6,690 bases of DNA, taken from an uncultured bacterium (GTDB lineage Bacteria; Cyanobacteriota; Vampirovibrionia; Gastranaerophilales; Gastranaerophilaceae). Shown here piece by piece: positions 6,529 through 6,690 of the stretch. Numbering within the stretch: position 1 is the first letter of the stretch; every line of letters begins with the position of its first letter. Under the pieces are notes generated by a model that was not told the origin of the DNA, did no database searches, and worked only from the letters and a program-made list of their open reading frames with translations. Both the position numbers and the translations under genes were made by a program. Location: NCBI GenBank assembly GCA_937894665.1, contig CALAWF010000202.1, positions 1 through 6,690 on the forward strand, given 5' to 3'.

Positions 6529-6690
6529 TATAAACTAAACTCTGATTGAAATCTTGAACTCAAATCCATATCTACATCGATAAATTTCAAAGTTTCTTCT
6601 ACATTTGTTTGATTAAACATCCATTGCAAAAATGTTAAATCTCCATATTGTTTGTAATAGTGATAACCAAATGTTTTTCGCCATGATGTT
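6528..6690 (-). CDS. C-terminal end of a tyrosine-recombinase (phage integrase) family protein with replaced catalytic residues
   Basis: Only the last 53 residues are in the window; the start lies past base 6690. The reading frame holds WRKTFGYHYYKQYGDLTFLQ (3-22) and FNQTNVEETLKFIDV (25-39). It ends in SRFQSEFSL. This lines up well with the end of integrases of the pattern HxLRxTFGYHxYK..xDIxLLQxxFNHSSxxxTLRYIGI. The box-II arginine is kept (R4). The histidine three residues before it is T1, the histidine of NHS is Q27, and the nucleophilic tyrosine of TLRY is F36. The spacing of nine residues between the last two fits XerD-type enzymes exactly. If the alignment is right, this protein cannot cleave DNA by the usual route. 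It may be a decayed mobile-element enzyme or a DNA-binding protein retained for another role. Its stop codon overlaps the rfbF ribosome site. Identification rests on recalled family motifs over a short piece. Confidence 0.7.
   Translation of the reverse strand, partial: TSWRKTFGYHYYKQYGDLTFLQWMFNQTNVEETLKFIDVDMDLSSRFQSEFSL

Noticed and set aside
6304..6549. Plus-strand open frame opposite the start of rfbF
   Set aside because: It covers the conserved RfbF nucleotide-binding region in antisense and runs through the ribosome site of rfbF.

Overview
This window is a densely packed, single-direction segment of a surface-polysaccharide (O-antigen or capsule type) gene cluster. Every supported gene lies on the minus strand, so transcription runs from high to low coordinates. 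The DNA is AT-rich, roughly 35-40% GC in the sugar genes by line counts and much lower in part of the window. Good AGGA/GGAG-type ribosome sites precede nearly every gene. This fits an AT-rich host-associated or anaerobic bacterium, but I cannot name the lineage from the sequence.

In transcription order the layout is as follows. (1) The last 53 residues of a tyrosine-recombinase-like protein whose visible catalytic positions are replaced (6690-6528). (2) rfbF, glucose-1-phosphate cytidylyltransferase. (3) An extended-SDR sugar-nucleotide epimerase/reductase. (4) rfbG, CDP-glucose 4,6-dehydratase. (5) A FAD-dependent protein of the UDP-galactopyranose mutase / protoporphyrinogen-oxidase-like superfamily. 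(6) A TIR-domain protein with a coiled coil and an unrecognised C-terminal domain. (7) A GT8 glycosyltransferase. (8) The first 82 residues of a DUF4422 protein (capsular-polysaccharide-type glycosyltransferase), which runs off the window at base 1.

Genes 2-5 read as a CDP-deoxysugar module. RfbF makes CDP-glucose and RfbG converts it to CDP-4-keto-6-deoxyglucose. The SDR probably reduces or epimerises the keto sugar. The FAD protein may act on the product, for example as a pyranose/furanose mutase. No C-3 dehydratase (RfbH/DdhC) is in the window, so the final sugar could be a 6-deoxyhexose rather than a 3,6-dideoxyhexose unless rfbH lies outside. GT8 and DUF4422 would be transferases that assemble the glycan.

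The most unusual feature is the TIR gene in the middle of the glycan operon. It is joined to the FAD gene by a TAATG stop/start overlap. TIR and GT8 together form a distinctly AT-richer block of about 2.2 kb, and its edges coincide with two TAATG junctions, which suggests a two-gene cassette inserted into an older operon. No gap exceeds 26 bases, and I saw no terminator, tRNA, rRNA, CRISPR array or internal promoter that I could support.
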